From Kordia sp. (lineage in GTDB: Bacteria > Bacteroidota > Bacteroidia > Flavobacteriales > Flavobacteriaceae), in the NCBI RefSeq assembly GCF_022447245.1, contig NZ_JAKVBC010000007.1, positions 97,672 through 161,671 of the forward strand: a stretch of DNA of 64,000 nucleotides, written 5' to 3'. Of the stretch, positions 29,340-38,037 are shown in pieces. Position numbers and translations under genes: made by a program. Below the pieces are notes generated by a model. The model was not told the origin of the DNA. It saw only the letters and a program-made list of their open reading frames with translations, and did not search any database. Each line of letters begins with the position of its first letter. The stretch's first letter is position 1.

Positions 29340-29534
29340 CTATCTAATAGGTGCAGGTTTCCAAGTGTCTGTATTATTGCAGCAACTTATTCCTCCTTGA
29401 CATGGAGCCATAGTACTCAATAAGCCATCATTGGACAAAATTGTGTCATAAGTTCTCCCGCCAAGAGCTTCATAACTTAAATAGGAAATACTTTTTTTGT
29501 TGAGTCGCAACTCATTTGAATTTCTCTTTTTCAT
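29340..29534 (-). CDS. Small peptide precursor, class I lanthipeptide-like leader
   Basis: The 64-residue peptide starts MKKRNSNELRLNKKSISYLS; the motif LxLNKKxISxL is that of leader peptides of Bacteroidota natural-product precursors. The C-terminal part is rich in Ser, Thr and Cys: SNDGLLSTMAPCQGGISCC then NNTDTWKPAPIR, a possible core. No lanthionine synthetase, radical SAM or other maturase is in the window, so enzymes would have to act in trans. A decayed paralogue lies 170 bases upstream on the same strand. Whether a modified product is made is not known. Confidence 0.6.
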   Translation of the reverse strand: MKKRNSNELRLNKKSISYLSYEALGGRTYDTILSNDGLLSTMAPCQGGISCCNNTDTWKPAPIR

Positions 29535-29702
29535 AATAGTAATGTTTTAATGTTACTCAATATTAAAACATACAATCAAAATATTGCTCCTACAAAATCT
29601 ATGATTTTAATTGGAATCATATCGTTTATAATAAAAAAAGCAACCCATAAGAGGATTGTTCTGTGCATTTTTTTATGTAATACCTATATAACCAACATGA
29701 AT

Positions 29703-29906
29703 TTAATGTGGACAATTTTGCATTACAAGCGAACAGTATAAACCATAACTATCATCACAGCATTTAGTTCCTTCTTGACATGGTCCCATAGTACTTTTTA
29801 AACCATCAAATGTTTCAACGCCTTATCTTCTTCATAAAGCTTTATAGCTTAAATTGGAAATTCTCTTCTTATTAAGTTTTAAACCTTTTAAATTTTGTTT
29901 CTTCAT
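29703..29906 (-). pseudogene. Decayed paralogue of the small peptide precursor
   Basis: Reading leftward from the ATG at 29906, the frame gives MKKQNLKGLKLNKKRISNLS and YKAL, then TGA, two Arg codons and TAA, and in the same frame continues GVETFDGLKSTMGPCQEGTK and CCDDSYGLYC up to a TAA at 29703-29705. Leader and core align with the intact gene at 29340-29534 (STMAPCQGGISCC against STMGPCQEGTKCC). Two stops between leader and core remove the product, unless a pair of small indels there is considered; either way it is broken. Confidence 0.75.
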
Positions 29907-30179
29907 AATGCTTCTATTTTAAGTTATACGTGTTCTCAAAAGTAAAATTGAAAACAACGTTTGCCATCCTACAAAATGCATGATTTTGTTTTTTTAGTTA
30001 TTGGTAATATTTAAATTAGTTAAAACTAAAAACATATTTAGTTTGAATCTAATATTAAAAGGATCTCATTTTGAAGCATATAACATCTTATATTTTAAAA
30101 GGAATAAAAACCTAAGAATCAATAACGAGCAATTAACAACTAAAATAAAACGCTATGTTTAAACTGAAAAAAGTTACAA

Positions 30180-30540
30180 ATGGCAAACATCTGTATTCTT
30201 GAAGACGATCAAAATCATGCGTATGCTTTACAAGAAAAAGTAAAAGCCATTGGACATACAGTACAAAAAATTTGTGTTTCTTTTGAAGCAGCATTACAAA
30301 CGATCAAACAAAGCACTCCTAATATTATTTTACTAAATATCTATTTGCAATATGATAATGAAGGTATCCAGCTAGCACAAGTCATCAAAAGTTTTTCCTC
30401 AATTCCTATTATATAAAACCACAGCTATTTATGAGAGTGAAGGCATGTAAGATGATATAAACTATTTTGTAAACTTATCCAGTATTAGTGAAATTTTACT
30501 TAGTTTAAAGTATCATAAAAGAGGCTATTCTAAATCTTGA
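30180..30540 (+). pseudogene. Response regulator receiver domain, frameshifted remnant
   Basis: The first 78 residues form the start of a receiver domain: ICILEDDQNHAYALQEKVKA with the acidic pair EDD, and IILLNIYLQYDNEG where the phosphorylated aspartate should be (LLNIYL, an Asn in place of Asp). The frame ends at TAA 30414. The domain continues in the +1 frame (YKTTAIYESEG, then a stop, then DDINYFVNLSSISEILLSLK), so at least one indel and one nonsense codon are present. No output domain remains; kinase sequence follows at once. Confidence 0.75.
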
Positions 30541-31153
30541 TAAAGAAAAACTACAACAGCGGTTTTTACGTACACAGTTAAATCCTAATTTCTTTTTTCA
30601 TGCATTAACAGCCATTGAAAGTCACATATATAAGGAATATAAAGATACAGCAGCAGTATTTTTACAAAAATTTGGAGCCTTAATGCGAACTATTTTAGAA
30701 TCTTCGGATATTGATTCTATTCCGCTGGACACAGACATAAATTTCATTAAAAAATATTTGACATTACAGTCGCTTAACAATCCATCAAACTTTACACATG
30801 ATGTAAAAGTTTCGAAAGAATTGAATCTTTCCAATACGATGATTCCGCCTTTTGTCGAAAATGCCATTCTGCATGGTGTTTCTTCTTTAGAAAATGGACA
30901 TATCACTATTGAGTATACCAAACAAGAAAGCGATCTTTTAATTGCTATTTAAGACAACGGAAAAGGAATTACTGCTGCGCCTAAAAAATCAGGAATGCTG
31001 CATCGTTCTATGAGTACTGATATTATAAAACAACGCATTGAAAACATTCAAAAAGTACACAAAATGAAAATTCAGTACGAAGTATCTTCTGTGGAGAATA
31101 CCACGGTCATATTTTGAATTCCAATAAAATATGGAAATTTTAGATTTTCATAA
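30536..31153 (+). pseudogene. LytS-type sensor histidine kinase, remnant of the catalytic half
   Basis: The frame reads LDKEKLQQRFLRTQLNPNFF, then FHALTAIES, the phosphoacceptor region of LytS-family kinases. The canonical NPHFxFN is NPNFFFH here: the His and Asn have exchanged places (codons at 30587 and 30599). The HATPase part follows (MIPPFVENAILHG, then IAI-stop-DNGKGI, and TTVIF-stop-IP), with TAA at 30950 and TGA at 31115. There is no membrane part. The gene cannot make a working kinase. The remnant overlaps the receiver remnant, which suggests that a deletion joined two former genes. Confidence 0.8.
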
Positions 31154-31280
31154 TACTCGTTTTTTACACTCAACCTCATCAAAAGCACTTTTAAATTCAT
31201 CAAAACGACGTTCCGACTCACGAGCTTTTATCATGAGAAATAAAAAAATAAGTTTGAGTATTAACTAAAACTAATAAATC

Positions 31281-31427
31281 ATGAAGAAACAAATTAAAAA
31301 ATTAGCATTAAGTAAAAAAGTTGTAGCTAATTTTGATGGTGTAAATGGTGTTCGTCCACCAGCATCACATGATTGGACAAGATGCCATGATGCTTGCACT
31401 GTAATCCTGGCAACTAGTATTTTTTGA
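31281..31427 (+). CDS. Small peptide precursor with LxLxKKxVAxF leader, 48 residues
   Basis: The peptide starts MKKQIKKLALSKKVVANFDG, a leader like those of Bacteroidota natural-product precursors, and ends HDWTRCHDACTVILATSIF, with two Cys and several Ser/Thr that could be modified. It is too short for usual gene callers. It is followed after 21 bases by a strong terminator, as expected for a short independent transcript. It lies just after the decayed receiver/kinase remnants. No modification enzymes are in the window. Function is inferred only from the leader pattern. Confidence 0.6.
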   Translation: MKKQIKKLALSKKVVANFDGVNGVRPPASHDWTRCHDACTVILATSIF

Positions 31428-31448
31428 TGCAAATATGAATAAAACATA

Positions 31449-31479
31449 AAAGCGGGAAATTCAATATTTCCCGCTTTTT
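31449..31479 (+). terminator. Rho-independent terminator, probably bidirectional
   Basis: A 12-base-pair perfect stem (31449-31460 AAAGCGGGAAAT with 31466-31477) and a 5-base loop, followed by TT. It lies between the converging peptide gene and thioesterase gene and can serve both. Confidence 0.85.
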
Positions 31480-31513
31480 GTATTTTATAAAATTTAAATC
31501 AAAAATCTTTCTA

Positions 31514-32029
31514 CTATTGATCAAATAAGGCTTTCAATTCGCTGGCTTCACTTGGTTTCATCTTTCCTGCCAATACCAAACTCAATTGGCGTCTACGTAA
31601 CGCACCTTCATAGCGTTCTTTTTCTAAATCAGTTTCAGGAACCAAACAAGGAATTTGTACAGGTCGTCCTGTATCATCTACAGCAACAAATGTATAAATA
31701 GCTTCGTTGGCTTTATCTCGCATTCCCGATTCGCGATCTTCAATCCACACATCAATATAAATTTCCATTGATGATTTAAAAGCTCTAGAAATATTGGCTT
31801 CAACCGTTACCACACTTCCCACAGGAATAGAACGATTGAATGCTACGTGATTTACAGAAGCAGTCACTACAATACGTCGCGAATGTCTACGTGCGGTAAT
31901 ACTTGCAGCTCTGTCCATACGTGCCAGCAATTCGCCACCAAATAAATTATTTAACGGATTTGTTTCACTTGGCAATACCAAATCTGTCATTATCGTTTTC
32001 GATGATTTCGGGTGTTTTGTTTCCATCAA
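31514..32029 (-). CDS. Acyl-CoA thioesterase (YciA-like hotdog protein)
   Basis: The 171-residue protein has one hotdog domain with the family motif NPLNNLFGGELLARMDRAAS (residues about 22-41) and NHVAFNRSIPVGSVVTVEAN, typical of YciA/acyl-CoA hydrolase. It hydrolyses acyl-CoA to fatty acid and CoA in the cytoplasm, usually as a hexamer. TACCTTTG on the minus strand at 32048-32041 may be its -7 element, which would leave a leader of only a few bases. A terminator for upstream genes precedes it, so it is likely monocistronic. Confidence 0.9.
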   Translation of the reverse strand: MMETKHPKSSKTIMTDLVLPSETNPLNNLFGGELLARMDRAASITARRHSRRIVVTASVNHVAFNRSIPVGSVVTVEANISRAFKSSMEIYIDVWIEDRESGMRDKANEAIYTFVAVDDTGRPVQIPCLVPETDLEKERYEGALRRRQLSLVLAGKMKPSEASELKALFDQ

Positions 32030-32352
32030 TACATTTTTTGCAAAGGTACACAGATTCGTTAGTAAGAATGCTAAAAAAATAACAATAATTGCGCTCCTAA
32101 GAGCGCAATTATATCACAAGGGTTTTTTATAACAAATAATGCTATTATTGCGTAATCTAATAACTTAAACACAATATAAATTACAAACAACAAGTTTCTA
32201 AATTTAGTTATCAATTAGGCTTACTTCCATAAACACCTTATAATAAAAACCCACCATAATTGATACTAAAAACAATTTTTACAAAACTTATTTCCCTTGC
32301 TATATGAGAAGTTTCCTGGATAATTCACAAACCTAGAAACCTCCATAGTTTT
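32030..32352. other. Intergenic region with terminator, no gene seen
   Basis: This gap follows the haem/iron operon on the minus strand. It contains the terminator hairpin at 32085-32112 and a possible -7 element for the thioesterase at 32041-32048. Nothing else stands out; the remainder is AT-rich without a coding frame. Confidence 0.5.
32070..32112 (-). terminator. Rho-independent terminator of the leftward haem/iron operon
   Basis: Perfect 12-base-pair stem (32085-32096 ATAATTGCGCTC with 32101-32112) and a 4-base loop. On the minus strand it is followed by TGTTATTTTTTT. It lies 240 bases after the last gene of the operon. Confidence 0.75.
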
Positions 32353-32706
32353 TTAATTTATGACTAATGTGTAATCGATTTCAGAAGCATCTAAAAGTGG
32401 TTTTTCGGAAGTTGACTTGCTACAAAAAAGCACTTTGAGTTCTTCTATTTCGTGTTTGTTAAACATCAAAATCAAATTATCCTGCATCGTAGGAATTGGA
32501 ATTTTACGCTTTATGTTCACATTTGCATACTTATGCTGCCAATACGCAATGTCAATTGTAAATAAATATGCTTTGAATTCTTCAAACTGTTCCTCAGAAA
32601 ACTCTAAATAGATATTTGCAAATTCTAAATGATAAATTTTACAGTTTTTGCAAAACGTTAAAATTCCACTATTTACTTGACTAATTGTCGTTAATGAACT
32701 ACACAT
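32353..32706 (-). CDS. DUF6686 family protein
   Basis: The 117-residue cytoplasmic protein begins MCSSLTTISQVNSGILTFCK and has CKNCKIYHLEF, giving four cysteines in the first 25 residues that could bind a metal. I recognise the beginning as that of DUF6686, which accompanies PepSY and reductase genes in Flavobacteriaceae iron loci. No function is established. It starts 12 bases after the diflavin reductase gene and closes the operon. Confidence 0.7.
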   Translation of the reverse strand: MCSSLTTISQVNSGILTFCKNCKIYHLEFANIYLEFSEEQFEEFKAYLFTIDIAYWQHKYANVNIKRKIPIPTMQDNLILMFNKHEIEELKVLFCSKSTSEKPLLDASEIDYTLVIN

Positions 32707-32718
32707 ATATTTTTCTTT

Positions 32719-33960
32719 TTAATAACAATCCATTTTTAATTGCTCTCTATTTTCAAACTCACTCAAAGGCATGCTTAACTTTGATCGTGTAATGGTTTCT
32801 AACACATTTAGCACTTGGTTTTGCATGGCAACAGAGCCGCAAATCATAAGTACACCATCGTTTTGTAATACGTGCGCTATAAAATTTTGCTGTTGTATGA
32901 GTATATCTTGTACATATTGCTTTGTTGAGGTTTCTTGCGAATAGGCTATATGAAGATTTGTGAGTTGTTTTGAAGCTAAACCAGTATCTAAAATACTTTT
33001 ATAAACTTCTACAGAAGTTTTGGTGCGTGTTCCCCAAAATAAATACAGGTTTTTAGCATCTTTGTTTTCATTAATCATCCCTAAAAATGGACCAATTCCC
33101 GTACCATTAGCAATCATGACAATATCATTTGCATACTTTGGAAAATGAAACTCATGATTACGTTTAACCTTTGCTTTAATAATTTTACTATCAGAAAGTT
33201 GACTTAAATATGTTGAGCAAATTCCGAATTCATGTTTTTTAACGCTTAGTACGATATCATTGTCTATTTTTCCAATCGAATACTGACGTTCAACCAAATC
33301 ACTTTCAGGATAGAATGATAGTAAATCTCCCGATTGGAATTTTTGCTTTTTTGTAGGTTTCAGACGAATTAAAAAAGTAGCATCTTCATTTAAATCAGAA
33401 CGATTAACTACCGAAAACGAACATAATTTTTTTAGATTGACATTAACTTTTGGTTTTTCAATTGTGATTGGAATTTTAGTATGATTTCCCCAATCTTTTG
33501 CCCAATCTTCAAATGCTGTAAACGATTGATTGTTAATTTTAACCATAGGTAAAAGTTGTGTAAAACTTTTATGAGCTTTTAGCATTTCATCTACATCGAT
33601 GGCATATTTACAAAAGTCAGGATACATTAACGAACCAAAGCCAACCACCGAATATGTAATGGTGTTTTGTTGTGTATTATTTTGTAGTAATTTTTGAAAA
33701 TTTTTAGCATTGCTTGGCGCTTCTCCTTCGCCATACGTTGCTGTCATTACCGCCAAATGTTTGGCATTTGCATATTGCTCATACTTGTTCAATTGTGTGA
33801 TAAATACTGTTTTTTCATTTGCAATAAGCGCCTCAAAAAACACTTTTGCAAAACGATAGGTATTTCCTGTTTCAGAACCTACTAAAATGATATATTCCGC
33901 ACTGTCTTTACCGTAAATATTTTTTGGAATGCCTTGTTTTTTAGTACGTTTCAGCGTCAT
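32719..33960 (-). CDS. Diflavin reductase (flavodoxin plus FAD/NAD(P)H domains)
   Basis: The 413-residue protein combines an FMN-binding flavodoxin domain (IILVGSETGNTYRFAK near residue 27, ATYGEGEAPSNAKNF near 75) with a ferredoxin reductase-like part (FAD motif RQYSIG, NAD(P)H motif ANGTGIGPFLGMI, C-terminal YVQDIL). It resembles sulfite reductase flavoprotein and P450 reductase but lacks the long connecting domain. It would pass electrons from NAD(P)H to a one-electron acceptor. The PepSY membrane protein encoded 9 bases upstream is a likely partner, so reduction of iron or haem is inferred. Confidence 0.85.
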   Translation of the reverse strand: MTLKRTKKQGIPKNIYGKDSAEYIILVGSETGNTYRFAKVFFEALIANEKTVFITQLNKYEQYANAKHLAVMTATYGEGEAPSNAKNFQKLLQNNTQQNTITYSVVGFGSLMYPDFCKYAIDVDEMLKAHKSFTQLLPMVKINNQSFTAFEDWAKDWGNHTKIPITIEKPKVNVNLKKLCSFSVVNRSDLNEDATFLIRLKPTKKQKFQSGDLLSFYPESDLVERQYSIGKIDNDIVLSVKKHEFGICSTYLSQLSDSKIIKAKVKRNHEFHFPKYANDIVMIANGTGIGPFLGMINENKDAKNLYLFWGTRTKTSVEVYKSILDTGLASKQLTNLHIAYSQETSTKQYVQDILIQQQNFIAHVLQNDGVLMICGSVAMQNQVLNVLETITRSKLSMPLSEFENREQLKMDCY

Positions 33961-33969
33961 TTTAAAACC

Positions 33970-34920
33970 TTAATAGATAAAAAATAGCAAAGCAATACTG
34001 GCGACCAACAACACAATAGCCCACCAAATACTGCCTTGCCCAGTATGTAAAATTAAACTCCATTGAGAAGCTAATGCAACCCAAGGAAATTGATATAAAC
34101 TTAAAACTTCACCTGTATATTGATGTATTTGTAATTCTTTATCTGCGAGTTCAATCAAAAAATAATCTTCTACGTCGGTAGAAAAAGGAAACTCAATACT
34201 TTTTAATTCGGCCAGTGAGGTATTTTGAAACAATTCAAAATCTGACGGAAGTGTTTTTTTAGGAATAGTTTCTGTAAGCTCAACATTTTGATGCGAAACT
34301 TGATAGGATGGAAGCCAAGAAAACTTTTCAAGCGATAAGTATACGCCAGTAAGCGTAATAATTGCTAAAGGAATAAATAATATTTTCCCCAATTGAACAT
34401 GATAATATTGTTGAAAATTCTCTTTGACAACCTTAGAAAAAAAGCGTTTAAAACCTCCTTGACGCTTTGCAATAAGGAAGATTCCAGTTATAGCAATAAG
34501 AAATAGCAATAAGGAAGCAAAACCGACTAAAAAACGTCCTGTGCTTTTTAAAAAAAGTGAACGATGTAAGTTGGTAGCAAATTTAAAAACAGGTGCTTTT
34601 TCAACAATGTTGCCTAGCTTTTCTCCTGACGTTGGATTGATATAAAATGTTTCACTATCACCTTCTTTTGTAATGACAGAAGCAACCACAAAATCATCAT
34701 TGGATACTTTTACATAGATGACCTCATCGTATTTTTTTTGTAAAGCATCAACTGTAGTTGCAATAGAAATTTCATCTAAATTCTTTATAGCAAAAGGTTC
34801 TAGCTGATTTGAAATAGGCTCAAATGCTAGAATAATTCCCGTAACGGAAGCCAATACTATAAAAAGAGAAGAAGATATAGCCAACATGAGGTGACTATAT
34901 CTCCAGATTGAAATTGCCAT
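33970..34920 (-). CDS. PepSY-associated transmembrane protein
   Basis: The 316-residue protein begins MAISIWRYSHLMLAISSSLF and has four membrane helices around two PepSY-type periplasmic segments (EPISNQLEPFAIKNL, VIYVKVSNDDFVV). Conserved histidines, such as those in RYSHLML, LHRSLFLKSTGR and ILHTGQG, fit the haem-binding pattern of PepSY_TM proteins. The family is common in siderophore and haem uptake loci, where it is thought to act as a membrane reductase. It ends 9 bases before the diflavin reductase gene. Confidence 0.85.
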   Translation of the reverse strand: MAISIWRYSHLMLAISSSLFIVLASVTGIILAFEPISNQLEPFAIKNLDEISIATTVDALQKKYDEVIYVKVSNDDFVVASVITKEGDSETFYINPTSGEKLGNIVEKAPVFKFATNLHRSLFLKSTGRFLVGFASLLLFLIAITGIFLIAKRQGGFKRFFSKVVKENFQQYYHVQLGKILFIPLAIITLTGVYLSLEKFSWLPSYQVSHQNVELTETIPKKTLPSDFELFQNTSLAELKSIEFPFSTDVEDYFLIELADKELQIHQYTGEVLSLYQFPWVALASQWSLILHTGQGSIWWAIVLLVASIALLFFIY

Positions 34921-34927
34921 TACATAG

Positions 34928-35425
34928 CTAAATTTGTTGAGGAATCATACGAATGTATCGTATAAACCCTTTTCCTTCTACCTTACTTTTAACAGTTTTT
35001 GATGTGAGTTCAAATTGCACATCATCTGTGTAATACTCTTGATCTTCTACCGCAGTCTCAAAACGAATTTTATAACCTGCATCGATTTTATCGTTCGGAA
35101 TTTCAATGACACTGATTTTGCGCTCGCCGCCACTGATTGTTTCTCCAGTTATGGCATCGATATCCGGACGTCTTTTTCCATGAAACTTCCACCATTCAGT
35201 AATGTCAGAGTACCATTCGTCATCATTTCCTTGTACATACAATGTTTGTACATATTTATTGTTATTGTCTAATAAAGAAATGACCACATAAGCGCCTTCA
35301 CCTGTGTAATTTTTCATCTGAATCATACATTTGTATTTAGAAGCCTCCATATTTTTAAAACTCATCAATGCAAATGCAGAAAGTAGACAAGTGACTGTAA
35401 AAATGGTTATGATTGTTTTTTTCAT
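34928..35425 (-). CDS. DUF2271 domain-containing secreted protein
   Basis: I place the start at the ATG at 35425, giving MKKTIITIFTVTCLLSAFAL, a clean signal peptide; the frame is open to 35470 but the added 15 residues are translated leader. The mature part (KCMIQMKNYTGEGAYVVISL, DNNNKYVQTLYVQGND, WWKFHGKRRPDIDAITGETI) matches DUF2271. This family lies with PepSY genes in many iron loci. It ends 7 bases before the PepSY gene. A sequence shared with the HmuY-like gene at 41705 lies just upstream of its start. Confidence 0.8.
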   Translation of the reverse strand: MKKTIITIFTVTCLLSAFALMSFKNMEASKYKCMIQMKNYTGEGAYVVISLLDNNNKYVQTLYVQGNDDEWYSDITEWWKFHGKRRPDIDAITGETISGGERKISVIEIPNDKIDAGYKIRFETAVEDQEYYTDDVQFELTSKTVKSKVEGKGFIRYIRMIPQQI

Positions 35426-35451
35426 TTGTTGATATTTATTGCTTTTTGTTT

Positions 35452-35471
35452 GTCGAATGGAATTTGCCAAT
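35452..35471 (-). promoter_or_regulatory. Shared leader motif upstream of the DUF2271 gene
   Basis: On the minus strand this reads ATTGGCAAATTCCATTCGAC. The same 20 bases with one change occur at 41662-41681 upstream of the secreted HmuY-like gene. In both cases AAATATCAACAAATGAAA spans the start codon. Role unknown. Confidence 0.5.
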
Positions 35472-35521
35472 GGAATTTTTCATAAGAATTAATCGAATTA
35501 TTATGGCTCATTTCATTTATA

Positions 35522-37021
35522 TTATTTCAAAAAGGTGATATCTATATTTTCTTGTTGTAATAATTCATTTTCTTGTGCCAAATCATACACACTTTCTTCA
35601 AAAGCAGTTTTCTGTGATTTGTCAGCTCCAATCGATAGTAAATACTTTAAAATCTTTGTATTCTTGGCTTTCATGGCTGCCATATGCAATGGAGAAATAC
35701 CATCTTTATTTTGTTGATTTACATCTATACCAAGTGAATGCACATATTGAAGAAGGTCTAAGTTTTCAGACTCAAGTGCTAAGTGGAATAGTGAATTCCC
35801 ATTAGTTTGCGCCTTCTTGAAATTGAATCCTTTGCTTTTTAACAAAGCAAGCTTTTTATGGAAGTTTTCTGGTTTTTTAGCATTGTAATTCTTCAATACA
35901 TAATACCCAAGATTGTTTTGCTCTTTATCTACAACGTTTACATTTGCACCTTTTTCAAGAAGAAATGCTATAACCTCAAAAGAGTTACGACGTACAGCAT
36001 TTGATAAAGCTGATCTTCCTTCTTTGTTTTGGTGATTGATATCTTTTGTAAGCGAAGCTAAATATTTGATTACTTCTTCATTGTTGCTTGAAGCTGCATA
36101 TAAAAGTGATGTGTCTCCATCAGTATTTGCTTGATTTACATCAACTCCTTTTTCTACAAAATATTTAAATGTTTCTACATCTTTTGATTTGTATGAAAGT
36201 GCATGCAAAGGAGTTTCGCCATCAGTTGTGATAACATTTGGTGCAATTCCTAACGATGCTAGGTATTTAAATGTATCCAAGGTATTTGTTTTTTTTCGCA
36301 AACCACGACTTGCAAAAATGATGGCGTTTTCTCCTTTGGTACTAACCGATTTATAATCAATTCCATTCGCAATCAAACGTTTCATCAATGGAATATTTCC
36401 AGCTTTGGCGGCATAATTAAAAATTCCATTTCCGTTGTTGTCTGTACTTTTTAGTGAAAGTCCTTTCGAGATAAAATAGTCAATAATTGAATACTCTTTA
36501 GCAAAAGGTGCTACTAACAGTAGTGCATTAGCGCCATTGTTATTGGTTTCTTTTGTAAAATCTGCACCATGAATGAGACAAAAATTATACAAGTCAGGAT
36601 TTAACTGACCTGTAACTGCTGCAAAATTTGCCAAAGAATACCCATGGCTATCAATGATGTCTGTTTTCGCACCTTTTTCAACTAAAAATCGCATTATTTC
36701 CAGATTATCTCTGTAGGCTGCCCAAAATATATACGTTCTTCCGTCATGCGTTAATTTATTAACGTCATTTCCTTTTTTAGAAAGTAAATATTTAATGGTT
36801 TTATTATCTGTTTTTTCGATAAGCGCCATGGAAACTGCATCAAACATGTGACGATCTAATTCTGCAATATCGTTTCCTTCGGCTATTTTTTTCTTAATAT
36901 CTGCTATGCTTGGATTGGTTTTCCAATACGCTCTGCTCAAAAACTCATTAGACTCTTGAGCCAAGCTCAAACCAACAAACAAAAGCAATAAACTTGAGAT
37001 ATATGTCTTTATATTTTGCAT
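35522..37021 (-). CDS. Secreted ankyrin-repeat protein
   Basis: The 499-residue protein has a signal peptide (MQNIKTYISSLLLLFVGLSL, then AQES) and about twelve ankyrin repeats covering residues 80-490, with typical text such as DGETPLHALSYKSKDVETFK, VNQANTDGDTSLLYAASSNN and GISPLHMAAMKAKNTKILKY. Periplasmic or surface ankyrin arrays act as protein-binding platforms. It lies 7 bases after the DUF6607 gene within the leftward haem/iron operon, so its partner may be one of the neighbours. No enzyme domain is present. Confidence 0.85.
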   Translation of the reverse strand: MQNIKTYISSLLLLFVGLSLAQESNEFLSRAYWKTNPSIADIKKKIAEGNDIAELDRHMFDAVSMALIEKTDNKTIKYLLSKKGNDVNKLTHDGRTYIFWAAYRDNLEIMRFLVEKGAKTDIIDSHGYSLANFAAVTGQLNPDLYNFCLIHGADFTKETNNNGANALLLVAPFAKEYSIIDYFISKGLSLKSTDNNGNGIFNYAAKAGNIPLMKRLIANGIDYKSVSTKGENAIIFASRGLRKKTNTLDTFKYLASLGIAPNVITTDGETPLHALSYKSKDVETFKYFVEKGVDVNQANTDGDTSLLYAASSNNEEVIKYLASLTKDINHQNKEGRSALSNAVRRNSFEVIAFLLEKGANVNVVDKEQNNLGYYVLKNYNAKKPENFHKKLALLKSKGFNFKKAQTNGNSLFHLALESENLDLLQYVHSLGIDVNQQNKDGISPLHMAAMKAKNTKILKYLLSIGADKSQKTAFEESVYDLAQENELLQQENIDITFLK

Positions 37022-37028
37022 AGCTGTT

Positions 37029-37934
37029 TTATTTCTTTACAAAAGATTCTATGACTTCATTAATCTCATCTTCCTTAGTCATTTCATCAGCAAACAAATA
37101 CTTGTATAATACTTTGTTGTCTACTTTTGCCTGTAATGATAAGTTGGTATCTCTTCCATATACTTCTGCCCATTTTTTACGAACAGTTGCCCATTTTTCT
37201 TGATGTTCTTTCCACCAATCAGCAGCGCCTTTACAACGACTATCAGCTACTTTTTTATAGGTATTGTATCCTTTTTCACTTGCAATAATGATATCGTCTT
37301 TTCCTGCTTCACGAATTACTTTTAAGTTATCTTGATCGTGAACCCAACCATCATTTGTTATTTCATGTCTGTTGCCACGAACAGTTACATTATAATCGCT
37401 ACGTTTTGTATATTCACGTCTTGGTAATGGTGCATCTGTTGTGTTTTCCCAGAAGCTTTTTCCATCAACATGAACCCAAGTTCCAGAACCTTCATAACGT
37501 GGACTATCATCTACTTGAAATACTTTTTGTGTCCATTGTTTTTTAACATCAGACTTCGATTTCTTTTCATAAACCCAATTATTGTCACCGTTATACATAT
37601 AGAAATCTGTGTTTTCATATAACCAATCTTGTCTCCAGTGTTTTACGATATATGGTTTTGCAGGATTTCCTACTTGTAATAAATGCTGGATAGAGATTTT
37701 ATTTTTTTCATCTACAACTAACTGTGCCCATTCTAAAGCTTTATCAGTTTTTGTTTTCGATGGTTTGTATAATGAATCGTTACTATACTGAAAAGTTTCA
37801 GCAAAATTGAAGGTAACTTCAAAACAGCCACACATTTCTTTGATAGCGTTTCTATCTTTTTTCTTTTTACTCTGAGCTAGTATGGTGTTGATACTTAGTA
37901 TGGTTAAAACGAATATTATTGCGATTTTTCTCAT
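37029..37934 (-). CDS. DUF6607 family secreted protein
   Basis: The 301-residue protein has a signal peptide (MRKIAIIFVLTILSINTILA, then QSKK) and a mature part with CGCFEVTFNFAETF, HWRQDWLYENTDFYMYNGDN and ADWWKEHQEKW. I recognise it as DUF6607, a family found beside TonB receptors of Bacteroidota. Function is unknown; the many Trp and Tyr residues would suit ligand binding. It is the first gene of the leftward operon and is divergent from the TonB-dependent receptor with 103 bases between the starts. Confidence 0.75.
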   Translation of the reverse strand: MRKIAIIFVLTILSINTILAQSKKKKDRNAIKEMCGCFEVTFNFAETFQYSNDSLYKPSKTKTDKALEWAQLVVDEKNKISIQHLLQVGNPAKPYIVKHWRQDWLYENTDFYMYNGDNNWVYEKKSKSDVKKQWTQKVFQVDDSPRYEGSGTWVHVDGKSFWENTTDAPLPRREYTKRSDYNVTVRGNRHEITNDGWVHDQDNLKVIREAGKDDIIIASEKGYNTYKKVADSRCKGAADWWKEHQEKWATVRKKWAEVYGRDTNLSLQAKVDNKVLYKYLFADEMTKEDEINEVIESFVKK

Positions 37935-37984
37935 GTTAATATTGATTAGCGTTATCAGAAAAATAATTTAAAATTTATTTATAC

Positions 37985-38019
37985 TTATTTAGATTGAATT
38001 AAAATAACCTATATATTTG
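37985..38019 (+). promoter_or_regulatory. Promoter and candidate operator between the two haem/iron units
   Basis: TATATTTG at 38012-38019 matches the TAnnTTTG element; TTTA at 37988-37991 lies 20 bases upstream. Overlapping the -33 region is an imperfect palindrome, 37985-38007: TTATTTAGATT, a central G, and the complement with 9 of 11 positions matching. The AT-rich palindrome over a promoter of an iron/haem receptor suggests a Fur-like operator, which is an inference. Confidence 0.45.
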
Positions 38020-38037
38020 CAGCAAATTTAAAATAGA

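Noticed and set aside
29550..29741. Plus-strand frame of 63 codons between the peptide precursor genes
   Set aside because: It covers the AT-rich gap and the end of the decayed precursor on the opposite strand; composition is unlike a real protein.
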